Shown: in pieces, positions 22,666 through 34,888 of the stretch
How positions within the stretch are numbered: the first letter of the stretch is position 1
Layout: every line of letters starts with the position of its first letter
Assembly (NCBI GenBank): GCA_037951105.1
Contig: JBAMJV010008457.1
Coordinates: forward strand, 106,618 to 170,617
Reading direction: 5' to 3'
Length of the DNA stretch: 64,000 bases
From: Echinarachnius parma
Lineage: Eukaryota > Echinodermata > Echinoidea > Clypeasteroida > Echinarachniidae
Made by a program: the position numbers and the translations under genes
The notes under the pieces: generated by a model
Databases searched by the model: none
What the model was told of the DNA's origin: nothing
Seen by the model: only the letters and a program-made list of their open reading frames with translations

Positions 22666-23610
22666 AACAATGTCACGCATCGCTGAGTTCTTTGCGTTGA
22701 AGATGACTGGTGCAAAACCCACCTATTGCAAGTTTGGGCTTAAGAATGGATTCTTGAAGTGAGTGGTGTCACATTAATTGTCGGGATTAGTTTTCATTTT
22801 GGTGCTAAAACATCCACTTCGTGTCGATTGCGGCCCTGCAAACCATCTAGATCACGGGGGATATGCTAACACCTTGTTCTTCAGATGTCCAAACATGAAG
22901 AAGTCAACACAAATTAATCAGATGACCTCGGTGGCCATTCCATCTCATTTGTTATCGCAATGACCCTTTCCTCACTGTCAGAGCTCCCCTAGTCCATATG
23001 TGACAGCGACAAGGTGATGGGTTCGGGCACTGTCCTGAATCTGTCTAAATACTCATTGCATCTGTCGCCTAATGTGTCCCTCTAACTGAAGTATCATCTG
23101 AACGTAAATGATCCTTAATGTTTATTTCTTAGAAGAAAAATGGCCCAATAACTTGACCTTCCTCAAATTTTCTAATCCAAGTTGTCCATTTTAACAAATG
23201 ATATCAACATAAGAATATAATTCTTGTAGATGGCCGCAGGCCAGCGCATATTCATGTTCAAGTATTAATGTACCTAATCATGCATGATATCGGTGAATGT
23301 GTTCAGCTAAACGATTCATTAACTCGCAAACCCAACACAAAATGTTCAAATCGATGTTTTCATTAAAGTGTGGCACCATTATTGAACTTTCAAGCTTTCA
23401 TTCATTAGCCCAAACTTGCAAAAAGTGGGTTTTGGACGTGTCACCTTCAACAACAGATAACTCAGCGATGCGTGACATTGCTAATTCAGAAAAGGTGTCA
23501 GATTAAAGCTGAATAACTATTCTTTACATCTATGTCTGGTTGTAATTATGAGAATGTATCATTTTGAAATGATTTACCTTTGAACTTCGATTACCTTTTT
23601 GTATACACTC
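22666..23610. mobile_element. Long-TIR MITE remnant beside LINE copy 1
   Basis: Matches 57808-58770, which has TIRs of about 110 bp beginning AAAGGTAATCGAAGTTCAAA. Only the right TIR survives here (to GATTACCTTTT). Open frames in it are shadows. The LINE 5' end abuts it at CCGAATCAACAATG. Confidence 0.7.
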
Positions 23611-24233
23611 TGTATATCTAGTGATATTTATGCCGTTTGAATACCGACTTCGATCCAATACAATTTTGTTATCGTTAAAATCACTTGCTCTTACAAATGT
23701 TACATTTGGTTTTTCATTAAGTCACAAAAAAGCGCTAGCTAAACAATTATTGTTTAAAACCACTCATGAAAAATTGTTACTGTGATATTTGTTTTACCAA
23801 TTTGTTCAATAGAGAGACCATCAACAACAATTTAAAAACCGCTTAACGTATTATATTAAAGGGACTTAGTCACATTGTCCGAATCGTCAACATCCAATTA
23901 GAATTCTGGCGGTTCCCTCTTATCATAATTTATTCGTATTAACAATTACAGCATAGGATATGTTTCGGATTTTCGAATTTCCATTTTGTTTAACGATATT
24001 TTTTATGAGATATTTCCGATTGAAGTGGTCGCATTACTACGGGACGTTTTCAGCCGTGTACAAAGTAAGTGCAATTAATAATTGAATTTTACTTAGTATT
24101 TTCGCTGATTTATCAGCCTAATAACGTCCAATTAACTTGCAAATCCTTACAAATTACTTTCTGGACAAATCAGATCACACCAATACACATTTTTTTAAAA
24201 CTGAGCATCACTTTTTGTACGTGTCAACAAAGT

Positions 24234-26459
24234 GAAAAAGATGTTCTAAATAAATGGGGCCGATAATTTTCCCTTTTTCTAGTATTGATCGTATGTACAT
24301 TAAACTTTGTAACAAAGAAATCTAAAAATATTCTAGGAATCAAATCATGATTCATTTTAAACATGAAAATTGCTGTTTTAGAATTTGTTCTAATGACAAT
24401 GTTTTTAATTCAATAAATAATGGGTCACAATGAGCCAAATATTGGGCCCATAACAAATTCTAATGACTCTTTTCTGCAATATTTTTAAATTTTTATTTAA
24501 ACGAAATTTGCTTGCTCTTCCCCAAATAAGCGTGCAATAGTTGAGGTGAGGCAAAACCAATGTATTATAAGGTAAAAACAAAATAAGAGAAGGTAAAAGG
24601 GACTTTAATTTATTTAGTACGCTAATATTCTTGCTCATTTTTTATGAGGTGTATAACATGTGTCTATCCCAATTAAGTTTATTATCAATCATTAATCCAA
24701 GGAGTTAGTGTCACTTGTGGTATTTGTTCATTATCAATTTTTAAAATAACATTATCAATGCTTCTTTTTTTATTAAAATTAAATATCATACATTTTGTTT
24801 TGAGGTGTTAATTAATAATCTATTCGTTTTAAACCAATTCGATATATTTACAAGTTCATTATATGTTTTAATTATCAAAGAATTTACGTTATCATCCGAA
24901 AGAAAGAGTGTTGTATCATCAGCATATAGAACGTACTTAAAAAGACTAGACGATTATACAAGATCATGTAAGTACAAAAGAAAAAGTAGTGGTCCTAGTA
25001 TGCTCCCTTGTGGTATACCTGTTGTAATATAAGTGATAGTGGAGTTTGATACCCTAAATTGAACATATTGTCTACGATCTTGTAAGTAAGATGCAAACCA
25101 TTGGTAAGCAACGCCCCTAATACCAAATGCTGATAACTTTTGTAATCAAATGGCGTGATTCAGAGAATCAAAAGCTTTGCTTTAAAAGTCAATATAAATA
25201 CCAAGAGCTACCTCACCACGATCAATGAATGATGAGATTATTTCAGTGGCATACAATAAAGCTAATTCAGTTGAGTGATTTGGACGAAAACCAAACTGTT
25301 GGGGTGTAAGTAGATTATGAGATAATTATAATATACAATGCGTTCCAGGACCTTTGAGAGAGTAGGGAGGAGTAAGATTGGGCGATAATTATTCGAAGTA
25401 TTAACGTCACCAGATTTATAAACGGGAATTACTTTACTAAATTTCATTGCTTCTGGAAATTGGCCACTTACTATAGATAAATTACAAATGTGCCTAATTG
25501 ATGTGCATATATATTGAGTAATATCTTTTATAAAACACGAATTCATACCATCTACACCAGTAGCATAACTTCTTTTTAACATCCCACTTACCTTGGAAAC
25601 CTCATTGTCATTTGTTGGAAACATATACAAAGAATCCATAGGATAATCTTGTGATAGAAAGTCTCTAAAATTACATTGAGTTGGTTGCATTTTAGCAGCA
25701 ATACTTTTACCAATATTACCGAAGAAATTATTAAATGCATTGTATGATAGCATTCAATTTATTTCTATATTTAGTATATTTTAATCGATCAGTTACTGAC
25801 TTCGAGGACATATATTTCTTATATAAACGTTGCTTTCGATTGATCGAATGAATGATCCCTTTCGTTATCCAGGGTTTCTTGGGACAATATTTCCGTTTTT
25901 TCACAGACTCTATGATCGTATGTTTTTCACACACATTATGTAGTACTTCAACAAGCTGTTCATTATGCTACATTAACGTCACTACTGTTCAAAATCAAGC
26001 TAAAATCTAAATTACTTAATTCCTCTTTCATATAATTCATATCAATTCGTTGCCTATTACTATAATCAAATAATTTGCTCGAGAGTGGATCAGTGACCCG
26101 TGTTATTTGAAATACCGGAAAATGGTCCGACACATCTGTATACAATAAACGAGAGTAAATGGGATTTTCATATACATTTGTAAACACATTATCAATACAA
26201 GTTGATGAGTGGGTAGTAACACGGGTCGGCTTCGTAATCAAAGGTCGGAGGCTGCATGATAATAATGTATTGAGAAATCGTTCAGTATCTTCATGAGAGG
26301 AGTGTTTGAGCAAGTCAAAATTAAAGTCTCCGGTCAAGTATCACTGCTTATTTTCATTAGATATCTTTTCAACACAAATTGATAGTGAATCAATAAATTC
26401 ATCTGAGTTTGAGTTTGGAGCCTTGTATATAATCCCTACAATAATACATTTTCCGAATC
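24234..26459 (-). pseudogene. CR1-like LINE ORF2 (copy 2, in the tandem duplicate)
   Basis: Same domains as copy 1 with YADD at 24915-24926. It shares the internal deletion and the in-frame stops, so it arose by duplicating copy 1, not by new retrotransposition. One residue differs in the endonuclease tail (NRQR instead of NRQL). Confidence 0.85.
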
Positions 26460-27404
26460 AACCATGTCACGCATCGCTGAGTTCTTTGCGTTGAAGATGA
26501 CTGGTGCAAAACCCACCTATTGCAAGTTTGGGCTTAAGAAAGGATTCTTGAAGTGAGTGGTGTCACATTAATTGTCGGGATTAGTTTTCATTTTGGTGCT
26601 AAAACATCCACTTCGTGTCGATTGCGGCCCTGCAAACCATCTAGATCACGGGGGATATGCTAACACCTTGTTCTTCAGATGTCCAAACATGAAGAAGTCA
26701 ACACAAATTAATCAGATGACCTCGGTGGCCATTCTATCTCATTTGTTATCGCAATGACCCTTTCCTCACTGTCAGAGCTCCCCTAGTCCATATGTGACAG
26801 CGACAAGGTGATGGGTTCGGGCACTGTCCTGAATCTGTCTAAATACTCCTTGCATCTGTCGCCTAATGTGTCCCTCTAACTGAAGTATCATCTGAACGTA
26901 AATGATCCTTAATGTTTATTTCTTAGAAGAAAAATGGCCCAATAACTTGACCTTCCTCAAATTTTCTAATCCAAGTTGTCCATTTTAACAAATGATATCA
27001 ACATAAGAATATAATTCTTGTAGATGGCCGCAGGCCAGCGCATATTCATGTTCAAGTATTAATGTACCTAATCATGCATGATATCGGTGAATGTGTTCAG
27101 CTAAACGATTCATTAACTCGCAAACCCAACACAAAATGTTCAAATCGATGTTTTCATTAAAGTGTGGCACCATTATTGAACTTTCAAGCTTTCATTCATT
27201 AGCCCAAACTTGCAAAAAGTGGGTTTTGGACGTGTCACCTTCAACAACAGATAACTCAGCGATGCGTGACATTGCTAATTCAGAAAAGGTGTCAGATTAA
27301 AGCTGAATAACTATTCTTTACATCTATGTCTGGTTGTAATTATGAGAATGTATCATTTTGAAATGATTTACCTTTGAACTTCGATTACCTTTTTGTATAC
27401 ACTC
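26460..27404. mobile_element. Long-TIR MITE remnant beside LINE copy 2
   Basis: Duplicate of the preceding remnant at +3794 bp with a few substitutions. Confidence 0.7.
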
Positions 27405-27523
27405 TGTATATCTATTGATATTTATGCCGTTTGAATACCGACTTCGATCCAATACAATTTTGTTATCGTTAAAATCACTTGCTCTTACAAATGTTACATT
27501 TGGTTTTTCATTAAGTCACAAAA

Positions 27524-27914
27524 AGATTATTTCTTGACGCGCCCTCTTAATAGTTCAGTTTTGGTATAGAGGGCGCTGCATTAGATCATTTTGTGTGAGG
27601 TAATACAAAACTGAGTGTCAAATTTGAAAGAGCATAACATTTTAATGACAAAACTTTATTTTATCAAAATCGGTTCAGAGATGGCTGAAATATCAATTTA
27701 TTCAATTTATTGTGGGGCCACTCAAAAATTGAACAAGCCGCTAAAAAATAAAGAAAATGCGCCCACTTTAAAACTTTATACCAAAGATGTCTTTAAATAG
27801 TTGTTAATGATCTCTTTATTTCATATTTGTTTCAACAAAACATCACATACACATTTGTTTAATTAAAAGTACTTGATATCAATGAGTATTAAGAAAGGGC
27901 CCTTTGTGTCTTAA
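27524..27914. mobile_element. GGGGTAG-type MITE, left part
   Basis: GCCCTCTTAATAGTTCAGTT, TTTGGTATAGAGGGCGCTGC and the usual body. It continues after the TTAA MITE to the family's right end near 28615. The uninterrupted version is at 40680-41225 in unit 1. Confidence 0.7.
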
Positions 27915-28448
27915 AGTCATACCTGTAAAGTGTCCAAATCCACGAAAATTACTTGGAGCTTCCTCGTTTCTCTTCTACCATGTTGTTTAGCTTATGGTAA
28001 GAGAAGAATAAAATAGGGTTAGATTTTTTCAAATGTCCCTTTGGTATGAAGATAATTATCATTGAAAATCATTATTTCAAAACCGTTGGCCAACGCTTTT
28101 GAATAGTCGTAGCTAATTGCGTCCGCATTGCAGCACGCGTACCCCCCGTGGGAACATTCCGGAGATTGAACTTTGAACGCGAATTCCATGAATTCTGTAC
28201 TACGTCTATAAACATACACGGGCGCGAATATCTCAAAAGGCTAATTATTCCTGTGACAATGTATGGCAGACCATCAGTATTCGGTGATAAAATATGAACT
28301 CAATATTCGTTTTTTTCACTAGGTAAACAGTGTTCGTTTTCTTTCAAAGTTTCACAAATCTTTCAATTGTATTTTACAATGATATTGATATAGGTTTGAA
28401 GTCTCAAATGTCATTTTGTGCAATATCTGACACTTTACAGGTATGACT
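27915..28448. mobile_element. 534-bp MITE with TTAA target duplication
   Basis: Ends AGTCATACCTGTAAAGTGTC and GACACTTTACAGGTATGACT are exact inverses, each flanked by TTAA. The paralogous site in unit 1 (near 41053) reads GTGTCTTAACGG with one TTAA, an empty site. TTAA specificity fits piggyBac-type MITEs. A diverged, left-truncated relative is at about 62672-63090. Confidence 0.92.
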
Positions 28449-28648
28449 TTAACGCCTCTTTTTAAAATGATAACAGATTTTATTTTTCATAGTCGTTTGT
28501 ATTTTTGTATTCATTTCGAGAATGGTGAAGTATTACTATACATTTATAATGGAATGGTGCAGGATTTGGATACTAAAATTCAGTTTGACTAAAACTTACC
28601 AAAACTAAACTACCATTTTAGCGAAGCGTTTGAGAAATTACTGTTTAC

Positions 28649-28870
28649 CTGTATTGATGTTACAAAGGTCACCGGCCCATCCAATATCGCAGACACAGTA
28701 GAAATTCCCTTGGCCACCTGTACAGTATCCATGATCACATGGTGCGATTGCACATCCACTGGTGTTACAGAAGTCACCGGCCCATCCAGGATCGCAGACA
28801 CAGGAGACATTATCTTGGTCAACGGTACAGTATCCGTGGTCACATGCTGCGATTGCACATCCACTGATAT
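28649..28870 (-). CDS. Exon with two EGF domains, between F5/8C 2 and 3
   Basis: Intact phase 1-1 exon of 74 codons. The first EGF reads SGCAIAACDHGYCTVDQDNV and closes CVCDPGWAGDFC; the second runs from SGCAIAPCDHGYC to CVCDIGWAGDLC. All twelve cysteines have the standard spacing. The acceptor follows an AATATTGCAG-like tract shared by all EGF exons here (ATTGCAG|ATATCAG) and the donor is CAG|GTAAAC. An open frame in another register overlaps it but lacks EGF cysteines. Confidence 0.9.
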
Positions 28871-28960
28871 CTGCAATATAAAATGTAAAAATGTTGTTTT
28901 CCTTGTATAATTCTACATTTTCTTAATAGTGTAAAGTCTGTCTACGAAAATGTGTTTGTA

Positions 28961-29036
28961 TACGTTTTGTTTGTTTGTTTGTTTGTTTGTTTTTTGTTTT
29001 TGGGGTTTTTTTTTTTGGGGGGGGGGGGGGGGGGGT
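28961..29036. repeat. (GTTT)n with poly-T/poly-G
   Basis: GTTT repeats run into a G run of about 19. Unit 1 has a longer GTTT and a shorter G tract at 41566-41633. Confidence 0.85.
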
Positions 29037-29124
29037 TGAACAATTGCAGCATGAAGTAACACTGGATTGTTAGAGTTTGAGGGGTAAGCCTATGATAAAA
29101 ATGATACACGTTATATTTTGAGAA

Positions 29125-30110
29125 GCCTGCCTAATTACGAGAAAGCATTTGATAGTTTAGATCACCAATCACTATAAGATGCTTTATAGAAACAGATAAC
29201 CGATGAGAAATACATACGCCTTATCAAAGCTATCTACAAAGACCCTAGCGCCAAAGTTCATCGGGAGAATACTACTACCAATGCTTTGAAAGGTGTCAGA
29301 CAGGGTGATCCAATTTCTCCGAAACTATTTACAGCAGCCATGGAAGACGTCTTCAAAAACCTGGATTGGCAATCAAAAGGAATTACAATAAATGGAGAAT
29401 ATATTAATCATCTAAGTTTTGCAGATGACATTATGCTACAGACAATGATCCAAGAGTTGAGCGTAGAGAGCAACAAGGCAGGACTCAAATTAACTTTAAA
29501 AGACTAAAGTAATGATGAGCAACCAGCTAAAAGACAATACAATTAAAGTCGATGGCATGACAATCGAGAGGGTGGATAGCTACATATACCTCCGTAAACA
29601 CATCACCCTTGAACATGAAACGGCAGGAGAAACTCAGCATCATATTAAGAAATGAGAATCTGCCAATCTCCCTCAAATAAAAAAACTTCAATCAGTGTAT
29701 AATTCCGGTACTATCCTACGGGGCAGAGACTTGGGCAACAACTAAGAAATTGGAAAAGAAGCTTAGAGTCACAGAAAGAGCAATGGAGAGGATTATGGTA
29801 GGAGTCACAAGAATAGACAATGTCAGAAACGAGGACTTAAGAAAGAAAACAAATGTCAGTGATATTATAAAGGAAATAAAAAAAAAGAAATGGAGATGTG
29901 CAGGTCACCTTGTAAGACGTAAAGACAACATATGGACACATAACATAATTGGACACCAAGAACACAAACCGGACGAAGAGGCAGACAGAGTAGGCATTGG
30001 AAGGATGACATCAGCGAATTTGGGGGTGTAACATGGATGCGACTAGCACAAGATAGAAGAAGATGGAATGGTGATGAAGAGGCCTTCCTTCTGCAGTGGA
30101 GAGACATAGG
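29125..30110 (+). pseudogene. RTE-type retrotransposon fragment (unit 2)
   Basis: Starts within RT at YEKAFDSLDH, then LKGVRQGDPISPKLFTAAME and the catalytic FADD at 29418-29429. After stops and a gap, 29750-30031 encodes the ORF end (RVTERAMERIMVGVTR, RCAGHLVRRKDN) and then WMRLAQDR-like sequence. These are hallmarks of RTE/BovB-like elements, which end in simple repeats; a GATA tract follows directly. Frame breaks show it is dead, and it is 5'-truncated. Confidence 0.88.
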
Positions 30111-30111
30111 C

Positions 30112-30177
<66 letters not shown>

Positions 30178-30180
30178 TAT
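30110..30180 (+). repeat. (GATA)n tail of the RTE element
   Basis: About 17 GATA units immediately after the RTE 3' end. Confidence 0.9.
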
Positions 30181-30792
30181 AGTCTAAGTTCATACTTAAA
30201 TTTTTGACCACAAATACATGCCTCTAATATTAAATACACGTGATTTTTACTGGGAACATGTACACATATATTATTATGTCATGAACGATGCTCCAAATAC
30301 AAAAATAATATTATTTGTTTACTTAAACACAAATCTTTCACAAAGCGACATGGTAATGTATTATTACAAACCCAAAACAGTCGTCAAGCGCACTTTTGTT
30401 TTTATCAATTAACGCCAACATTGCATAACGTATCAGAAAATTACACATTAAGCTCTTATTTCGAAGACAAACGTGATATTCAAAATAATAAGTGTCACAA
30501 TGAGCTATCTATGAAACCAAATACATTTGTAATGAAAAACTTAACTCACATTAAAACTCACACACATGCAGTCACATGTTTCAATTCTTGTATCTCATAA
30601 ACCACTCGACCAAATGCCTTCAAATTCCGTTCGCAGGTAGTTTATGATAGGTTATACATACATCATAATACCACTGACGTAATGTATCGCTATTTTGGTT
30701 ATTCAAAGATGGGTTACAGTTTATACTTTAAATAGAATAGCTTAATATCCTGTTTTGCAAACCAAACGATAACACATAACTGTATGTATTAC

Positions 30793-30928
30793 CATATTTG
30801 TAGAGCTCCATTCTCATGCTGATGTAAGAGAGCCAGGTAACAGGGCGCACACGCACGAAGCGGCACACTAGTGGGGTGGGGAAGGCGTTTAATACCACGG
30901 TATCTTGATCAGAATTGCCCAAGAACAC
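30793..30928 (-). CDS. F5/8C domain 2, exon C
   Basis: Phase 0-1 exon reading VFLGNSDQDTVV (Leu where the other three copies have Ser), then the conserved LVCRFVRVRPVTW and ISMRMELYKY. The terminal Cys is absent and the internal Cys present, as in all four units. It lies about 2 kb before the next EGF exon; that intron holds an RTE retrotransposon fragment and a GATA microsatellite. Confidence 0.9.
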
Positions 30929-31134
30929 CTAAACAGAGAAAGCCAAAATATACATAATCTAAATTAAAAACAGACATGACAAACGAACACACACAAACAA
31001 TCACGAAAGATGCTCATTGATATAAAGGGAGCCAACGCTTCTCCTAGTCAATAACAAAATTGAAGCAAAATAATGTCGAGGGCAAGATGGAACAATGTTA
31101 AAGACAAATAAAGACAATGTAAACTCTTCATGTA

Positions 31135-31612
31135 ATATATTATGTCCATCGAATAGGGTGTCTTTTCAAATGAACAACGATACCAAGAACAGTTAATTTG
31201 GTCGTGTAGTTTTTGTTTTAGGGCCCTGTGAGTGACACCATGTCAGGTTCTCTTTTTTGTCAATTTTCACCGAGCCAGTGCTTGATTAATCGCACACACC
31301 GCCTTTCATAGCGTTGATCAACGCGCACCATTGTTAGTGTGCACTCGCCGTGTGCCGAGAGAATGGGCATCGTCGTTCAATGGTATTACGGGCAGGGAGT
31401 GCGATTTAAGCGGCACTGACTAGGTAAATATTGACAAAAATGGGCATCTGACATGGTCTCACTCACAGCGTCCTAAAACAAAACTACATGACCAAAATTA
31501 CTATTCTTGGTGTCGTTTTTCAGTGGAAAGGACACCCTATCCGATGGACATAAACATGTTGGCACTATATTTTAGAAAATGCCCCGTTCCGTTTGTTTTG
31601 GGCCATCCTGTA
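31135..31612. mobile_element. TA-type MITE, unit 2 copy lacking its left end
   Basis: Matches 14165-14638, with the right end GGGCCATCCTGTA. The left TIR is deleted. Confidence 0.75.
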
Positions 31613-31648
31613 TAATGATGTAACTATGACACATAAAATAGCACTCAC

Positions 31649-31798
31649 CACATCTGAACCATCAGTGCTGTTTTGAACAGTGTGAAAGGTCACTCCATCC
31701 ATGCTGTAAGTGACCTTGTAGCTCGTCACCCATTGGGGGTAATCCTGCCTTCCTTGTGTTGCTAAGGCAACGACTTCGTAGGTAGAACCGAGATAAAC
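31649..31798 (-). CDS. F5/8C domain 2, exon B
   Basis: Fifty codons in phase 0-0 starting VYLGSTYEVVALATQG and ending TVQNSTDGSDV. It has the same WVTSYKVTYSMDG core as unit 1 and a strong donor (GTGAGT). The intron after it contains a TA-type MITE remnant whose left end is missing; a fuller copy occupies the same intron in unit 3. The Asp of VDLG is again Tyr. Confidence 0.9.
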
Positions 31799-31914
31799 CT
31801 GAACAGAACAGACAATCGTAAGGTTTCTTAAAGTTGATTATGTCGTAACATTAACATGGAATAGCCTCTGTTTGACTATTTGTTCACAAAACATTTCTAA
31901 TTGCATTGTCAAAT

Positions 31915-32540
31915 ACGCTCTTACACAATGCGATTATTATCCACTACATACGGAACCATTATGGCCTCATGGTTCCATACGCACCCATCGTTTGCGAGTG
32001 CACCAATCCTATTCACGCATACGTTAGTACACAATAGAATCACGGACGATACGTTCGTCCAAGACAATTTTAGTCTTCGTATGCAGACCCATGAACACGT
32101 GGTGTAGTATGGTGATGCTTTTTTTCTAATTATTACATTTTTGTAGAACCCATATTTTCTGAGCTATTTGCCGGCATCGACTACTAATTATGATATTTTC
32201 ATTTTAAATTAATATTAATTTGTTCAAAATACTATTGCCATAAATAGAAGGTATCAATTTCAGTAGTCTATTCTACCAACACATTCAGAAACATTATATT
32301 ATTGCAAAACGCATCACCATACTAAAGCATGTGTTCATTGGTCTGAAGACGAGGACTACCGTTTGTCTTGGACAAATGCATCGTCCGTGATTCAATTGTC
32401 TCCTAACGTACGCCTGAATATAATTGGCTTACTCGCAGATGTTCGGCGCAAACCATACGGTTTTTGGGGTTCCGTAAGTTTAGTGGTGGTAATGTATTGT
32501 ATTACTTGTAAATTACACAACCCTCTTTAACTTTTTGGAA
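31915..32540. mobile_element. Conserved intronic foldback element, fullest copy (unit 2)
   Basis: Arms of about 230 bp pair from CTTACACAATGCG at the left to TTACACAACCC at the right, including GGAACCATTATGG/inverse-like and CACGGACGAT/inverse segments, around a loop of about 190 bp. Confidence 0.75.
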
Positions 32541-33099
32541 GTCAATTTAATATCACACAATATTGCTAACATAATTATATAGCTAGGTGTTTGTTCTTTG
32601 CCCGTTGCTCCTCTTTAACTGTACTAATAAAGTGCCATATTATAAAATGGATAATTATTTGTACTATCAGCATGATCAGTATCTTGATTAAAGTAAACTA
32701 ATGCAAGGAATGGAATTTCAACATGATAAATTAATACACATTTCCACCACAAGAACAACAAAATGCGGCATCAATTGATATGCCGTGTACACGTAAATTA
32801 AACAATATTTAAAGAAATGTAAGAAATGCATTGAATATATATATTTTAATTGGCAATGAAGCGGTAAAATTTAAATTGATATACTTATTATTTGATTTTA
32901 TTAAGTGATACTGATATTATGTAATAATTTATATAATGATACATTCAGTATGGATTAAATATGGTAATTTTCATTATTTTTAATGTGAACGAAAATATCC
33001 TTAACTGTATGTTTATTTGTATGTTTATTTGGAGGTTTACTTGTAACCATTTGTAAGTAATTGAATGCCTCGCAATATATAAATATTAATATATTTAAA
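32541..33099. other. AT-rich intron, nothing recognised
   Basis: Related sequence lies in units 1 and 4 (GTAAACTAATGCAAGGAATG-like). Unit 3 has lost it. Confidence 0.4.
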
Positions 33100-33575
33100 G
33101 GGGTAGTTCAGTTTTGAGTTCAGTTCGTGAGGTAATGAAAAACTGAGTGTCGAATTCGAAATAACATGCAATTTTAATGGCAGAATAACATTTATTTGGT
33201 CAAAATCGGTTCAGAAATTACTGAAATATCAAACAATTTATTCGATCGCATTTATTTGGGCCCCAAATAAATACAATGATTTTTTGAAAACAAATTATAA
33301 ATGCTTACACTTTTTCAAAAATGTTCAAAAGTGGTTTGTAAAATTGTTGATGATCTTTCTATTTAATCATTATTTCAACAAAACATCACATGCATAATTT
33401 TGTATAAAAAATGGTTGAAACAATGCCTTATTAAAGAGCGCCCTCTTGTGTTTTAATGGCGCTTTTCGAATGATAACAGGCTTTTTACTTAGTCGTTTGT
33501 ATTTTTGTATACCTTTCGAGCATGCAGGTTTTGGTTACTAAAGTTCAGCCTTACCAAAACTGTACTACCCCTTTA
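33100..33575. mobile_element. GGGGTAG MITE, unit 2 copy
   Basis: AAAGGGGTAGTTCAGTTTTG to AAACTGTACTACCCCTTTA, nearly identical to 15738-16215. Confidence 0.78.
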
Positions 33576-34286
33576 TACATTGGTAAGCAATTCATTTTAA
33601 TAATGCTATTTATGAGACACTCTCTATTAAAATGTTTGATAATGCTCATTCTGTAGACACTCTTCATAATTTGTAATGTAATAATGCTACACGTTGGATA
33701 AATGTATGTTTATTATTGAATATACTGCTTATATAATGAGTTGATTTAAAAATTATTTATATTTATGATTAGCCTGTTTTTTCTCAATTTTGTAATACAT
33801 TATATTATTATTTTTGTGTATTTCTCTCATGAAGCATAATTTAATATTTAATTTGATGAGTATTACACATAATGATAAAACACACAAATAGATGCCTTAA
33901 TAATTAGTCAAAAGATGAAGTCGCATGGTGTCGTTGAATTCACCCTAATGTTATAGTTCGCATGTTGTATTCTATGATTGTTCTATGTATATTTCTCTGA
34001 TTTTCACACCTTGTATTTTGTTGCTTAAGACAACAAGTAACCAGGTTTTTGTGTTTGTCATGGTTTTTATTTGATTTGATGTCAATAAAGCAATGATTTA
34101 ATAAAAATCACTTGAACTGTTCACCTAATAATTCGAACTTGCGTAGCATCTACTGCACACAGTACTTAGAACACTTTTAATATTTATATTTACAAGTAAC
34201 ATGCGTAATAATTATTCTACAATTGTTTACACATACGCTACATGTTTCCTTTTGATGCGTATTTGAATTAGTATACATAATCTAAC
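33576..34286. other. AT-rich intron, nothing recognised
   Basis: Resembles the 16216-16398 and 17610-17869 parts of unit 3 without the insertion between them. Confidence 0.4.
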
Positions 34287-34450
34287 CTGTATCCACTGGT
34301 TAGCGTCATTAGTGCTTGCGGTCCAGGCTCCAATGTCTCCATTAGAAGCAGCCACGTTTAACCGCCCCCGCATGGCTCCATATGCCGTACCATACTCGCT
34401 CGACGCGGTCAGACTCGAATCAGGGATGGCATAAGACTCAAGTCCAAGTA
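34287..34450 (-). CDS. F5/8C domain 2, exon A
   Basis: Joins the EGF exon at phase 1 to read NTVLGLESYAIPDSSLTASS, and ends NDANQWIQ at phase 0. The acceptor is TATAATAG|TACTTG. It differs from the other copies in one visible residue, GAMRGR instead of GARRGR, and has a silent change in the final Trp-Ile-Gln. Around it, about 1.8 kb of intron is nearly identical to the same region of unit 3, which marks the two units as recent duplicates here. Confidence 0.9.
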
Positions 34451-34888
34451 CTATTATAAATACATATACCGTAGAGTGAGTAATATATTACACATCAATT
34501 CATACATCATTTTATCTCAACGTCGGTGATTTATCATTTGTCTGAATAATACTATACAAAATGCAAAATTGTCATTGCTTACTCGTAGCCATTATTATGA
34601 ACGCATGGTCACCTGGGGTTTTTCATATTAGATCAAAACATTTTGACATTTGACCTTGTTTTACGTTTTATTTAATCAAACCTCGTTTACAAATTTGAAA
34701 TCTATCGATAAAAAAACATCGTTTACAATAATTATAGTATAGAGAGAACAAATCTGAATAGCACAGCGAAGAAATATAGTGTCATAGTTATAATAAGAAG
34801 ACATCAACCAGGCATGAACGAACCACTGGAGATGCAAGTGAGTTTGATCGATTCCGATACAATTACTGGATATAGAATCAAAGAGTTA

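Larger units (their letters stand above)
19936..23729. repeat. Tandem duplication, copy 1 (3794 bp)
   Basis: Starts at GCGCTAGCTAAACAATTATT and repeats at 23730 with about ten substitutions noticed, over 99 percent identity. It contains a MITE fragment, a CR1-like LINE and part of another MITE. Confidence 0.9.
23730..27523. repeat. Tandem duplication, copy 2 (3794 bp)
   Basis: Second copy; the junction at 23727 fuses CACAAAAA directly to GCGCTAGC, while copy 2 continues at its right end into CACAAAAAGATTATTTC, the ancestral sequence also seen near 40664. Confidence 0.9.

Noticed and set aside
29286..29507. Active reverse transcriptase gene
   Set aside because: Only one RT segment is open; stops, frameshifts and deletions surround it.
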